Source: Methanosarcina acetivorans C2A (GTDB lineage: Archaea; Halobacteriota; Methanosarcinia; Methanosarcinales; Methanosarcinaceae). Taken from it: a stretch of 64,000 nt of DNA. Location of the stretch: contig NC_003552.1 of assembly GCF_000007345.1 (NCBI RefSeq), positions 4,216,001 to 4,280,000 of the forward strand, read 5' to 3'. Of this stretch, positions 61,937-64,000 are shown piece by piece. The position numbers and the translations under genes were made by a program. Position 1 is the stretch's first letter. Each line of letters starts with the position of its first letter. Below the pieces are notes generated by a model. That model did no database searches, was not told the DNA's origin, and saw only the letters and a list, made by a program, of their open reading frames with translations.

Positions 61937-63088
61937 ATGGAAAATAACGAAAATCAAACTGAATCATTTTTTGACTTGCTGGAAAAGCCTGATGTAGACC
62001 CGGACCGATTTTTCAAGCTTGTTGATTCTTCCGTTCGGGGTCTGAGGGAGTTCAGGCTCATTGCTGCAGCGATTGAACTTGGGGTATTCGAAGCTCTAAA
62101 AGTTCCTCTATCAGCAGGGGTCCTGGCTGAAAAGCTTGGCTGTGACCCGGTGCTTATGCCTCACTTCTGCGAGTCTCTCCACAGCCTCGGGCTCCTTGAC
62201 AGGTTTGAGGAAGGGGTACATGAGAACGGAAAAGCGCAGATGCGGGAAAAAGGTGAATCTGAAGCCGGTACTGAGAACCTGAACCATGATTCCGGGGGAA
62301 CAAATGTGGGGGCAGTGTACCTGGTCTCGGAACTGAGTGCAACGTATCTTCTGGAGAGCTCTCCTTTTTCCCAGCAACATTACCTTGCCGAAAGACTCAG
62401 GAATGCTGAACTCTGGACCCGGCTTCCGGAGATTATGATGAAGGGGCCTGAGATCGTCGAGAAAGGGCATTTCTTCGGAGAGGTAGTCCACTGCATGGCT
62501 GAAAATGCGCACTGCGGGCTTCTTCAGGATACGATCCGGGTTGTGCTGGAAAATGTAGATTTTACAAATGTCAAAAAGATGCTAGACCTCGGGGGAGGAC
62601 ACGGGCTTTATGCAATCGTTTTTTCTAAGTTGAATGAAAGCCTTCAGGCTTTTGTTTTTGACCTTCCTCCGGTTACTCACAAGACTAAATATTTCATAGA
62701 AAAGTATGGAGCCTCAAATGTGGACATAATTCCAGGAGACTTTTTTACTGATGAAATCGGAAGCGGGTATGATCTTATCTTTTCTTCCTTTAATCCCGGG
62801 GGAAAAGTTCCTTCCCTTATCCCGAAGATTTCCGAAGCCCTCAGCCCCGGAGGCGTTTTTGTAACCCGGCAGGTCCCTGATGAAAAAATGAAATCCAGCC
62901 CCCTGATAAGCCTTGATTGGAACCTCTGGACCTTTGAGGATGTAAAGAAAGGAGGATCAGGATACAGTTTCGAAAACAGCGTACCCTTTTCCGAATATAT
63001 AGAGATGCTGGGCAATTACGGGCTTGAAGTCTTCCGGGCCCTTGATATGAAAGACGGGTCAAGGATCGTATTTGCCTGGAAAGTATGA
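61937..63088 (+). CDS. O-methyltransferase-like SAM-dependent enzyme (copy 2)
   Basis: A 383-residue paralogue of 60107: same winged-helix domain (A-I-E-L-G-V-F-E-A-L), L-D-L-G-G-G-H-G-L-Y-A-I, F-D-L-P-P-V, P-G-D-F-F-T-D and S-F-N-P-G-G-K. It has a longer acidic insert (about residues 100-130). Conserved W-T-R-L-P-E and C-M-A-E-N-x-x-C-G-L-L-Q segments mark the pair. ATG 61937 follows AGGAGAAATGGT. The pair may act on related substrates or as a heterodimer. Confidence 0.9.
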   Translation: MENNENQTESFFDLLEKPDVDPDRFFKLVDSSVRGLREFRLIAAAIELGVFEALKVPLSAGVLAEKLGCDPVLMPHFCESLHSLGLLDRFEEGVHENGKAQMREKGESEAGTENLNHDSGGTNVGAVYLVSELSATYLLESSPFSQQHYLAERLRNAELWTRLPEIMMKGPEIVEKGHFFGEVVHCMAENAHCGLLQDTIRVVLENVDFTNVKKMLDLGGGHGLYAIVFSKLNESLQAFVFDLPPVTHKTKYFIEKYGASNVDIIPGDFFTDEIGSGYDLIFSSFNPGGKVPSLIPKISEALSPGGVFVTRQVPDEKMKSSPLISLDWNLWTFEDVKKGGSGYSFENSVPFSEYIEMLGNYGLEVFRALDMKDGSRIVFAWKV

Positions 63089-63367
63089 GGGGAATTTTAC
63101 GGGAAAAGGGAGCCTCATCAAACCTGTACAGGTCAAAATTCTATATAGCAGGAATTCTCTACTCACGAATTCCATGCTTACCATTTTCTTCCTGAATTTC
63201 CTGTGATCCGGAGCTTTAGACCAGGGGTGCTCCTTCCATGGCGCTTCTTCTATCAGCTAAAATGGTTCCAGCATTTACATACTTCTTATACCCTTTGATT
63301 TTCTTCATAGATTCTCAGGTCAGTATGGAAAAAGCCCTGTTTAAGTCAAAAAAGCCCGAAAAATATC

Positions 63368-63850
63368 TCAATTTCCTTTACCATGAACTGGACACTTATC
63401 CCTGTTTTCAGGGGAGCAGCTTATATATTCACCTGTCTGGACAAAATATCTGAAATGTTCTATCCAGATTCTTGATTCATCTTCTTTATCCGTAAATTCT
63501 ATGAATTTTTTTAATGCCTGTGCCGTTTTTGGATTCAGGATATGTTCAATTTTGCACGCGTCTTCTTCTGCGGTCTTTTCATCAATCCCCAGATGCATGA
63601 GAAAATCCTTTAACATGCTGTATTTTTCCCTTGTTTTTCTGGCGATTTCCATACCTTTTTCGGTAAGGGTTACTCCACCGTACTTTTCATAATTTATGTA
63701 ACCTTCTTTATCCAGTTTTTTGAACATACCTGTAACAGTTGAAGGGCCGAGTTCCAGCTCGTTTGCTACATCTTTAACTTTAGCGTACCCTTTTTCTTCT
63801 ACAATTGATGCAATAATTTTCAGATAGTCTTCATCTCTTTCCGTTGTCAT
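63368..63850 (-). CDS. DtxR/MntR-family metal-dependent repressor
   Basis: A 160-residue regulator: winged helix (Y-A-K-V-K-D-V-A-N-E-L-E-L-G-P-S-T-V-T-G-M, residues 22-42; G-V-T-L-T-E-K-G wing) and a dimerisation domain with E-D-A-C-K-I-E-H (Cys99, Glu102, His103). Cys at this position resembles DtxR/IdeR (iron) rather than MntR. It lacks an SH3 domain and ends in Cys-rich C-P-V-H. It probably senses Fe2+ or a similar metal and may control the neighbouring importers. Confidence 0.88.
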   Translation of the reverse strand: MTTERDEDYLKIIASIVEEKGYAKVKDVANELELGPSTVTGMFKKLDKEGYINYEKYGGVTLTEKGMEIARKTREKYSMLKDFLMHLGIDEKTAEEDACKIEHILNPKTAQALKKFIEFTDKEDESRIWIEHFRYFVQTGEYISCSPENRDKCPVHGKGN

Positions 63851-63900
63851 AAAACTCGAACCCTTTTTTGAGTACCGAATATATTTCGATTACTACATTC
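63851..63900 (-). promoter_or_regulatory. Promoter of the DtxR-family gene with a CGAA dyad
   Basis: CGAATATATTTCG (63877-63889) is a short inverted repeat (CGAA/TTCG around TATAT) overlapping the TATA-like element about 30 bases upstream of ATG 63850 on its strand. It may be an autoregulatory site. Confidence 0.35.
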
Positions 63901-64000
63901 AGTTATGCGGGAAAGACATATAAGGATAGCTGTATGAAAGTGATGGTTATGTGAAAGGTGGCTATGTAATTGAAATGAAAAAGGTCGGAATATGACTGAA

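Overview
The window looks like chromosome of a Methanosarcina-type methanogenic archaeon. The evidence is archaeal ribosomal protein eS1 (S3Ae), the KEOPS subunit Pcc1, an archaeal RecJ/DHH protein, a CooC-type CODH maturation ATPase, a small sulfite-reductase-like protein, TATA-like promoters, long AT-rich intergenic DNA full of short tandem repeats, and many insertion-sequence remnants. The species cannot be fixed from the sequence alone.

Layout. 0-6 kb: an AlbA_2/Schlafen-like protein, a MarC membrane protein, a RelE/ParE-type toxin-antitoxin pair, small membrane proteins and eS1. 6.5-14.8 kb: an accessory zone with a 769-residue TPR protein, an MBL-fold hydrolase, four HicB-like genes, one frameshifted hicA, an LCMT-type methyltransferase and a PIN/STAS-like (DUF4325) pair. 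15-21 kb: a stand-alone LigD-type 3'-phosphoesterase, a ferritin-like protein, a secreted papain-family protease with a PKD domain, Pcc1 and RecJ. 21.5-23.8 kb: an IS21-family element with clear TG...CA ends and a 5-bp target duplication; its istA is frameshifted. 24.7-31 kb: tRNA-Gly(GCC), MscS, AzlCD, a Dsr-like protein, a bactofilin-like membrane protein, a nitroreductase and a hexapeptide acetyltransferase. 31.2-34.6 kb: an AT-rich island bounded by inverted IS-end sequences. It carries a PD-(D/E)xK nuclease gene followed by a HEPN-like (R-x4-H) gene, the best candidate here for an undescribed defence module. 34.7-39.5 kb: RsgA, a DUF362/ferredoxin protein, an Mth938-like protein and an AmmeMemoRadiSam radical SAM enzyme.

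39.8-45.3 kb: a CooC-like ATPase with the CxC motif, followed by a surface protein and a complete FecBCD-type metal/chelate ABC importer, then a small DUF4177-like gene. A dyad operator candidate lies in front of cooC. This suggests metal supply for CODH-type enzymes.

46-63 kb: two divergently oriented nickel/oligopeptide-type ABC importers, each with substrate-binding protein, two permeases and two ATPases, and each accompanied by a pair of paralogous SAM-dependent methyltransferases. The minus-strand system looks bacterial in origin and lies between ~200-bp direct repeats. The plus-strand system is followed by two O-methyltransferase-like paralogues, and a DtxR-family metalloregulator closes the window. 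The arrangement suggests uptake of a methylated ligand or metallophore with its metal; this is inference.
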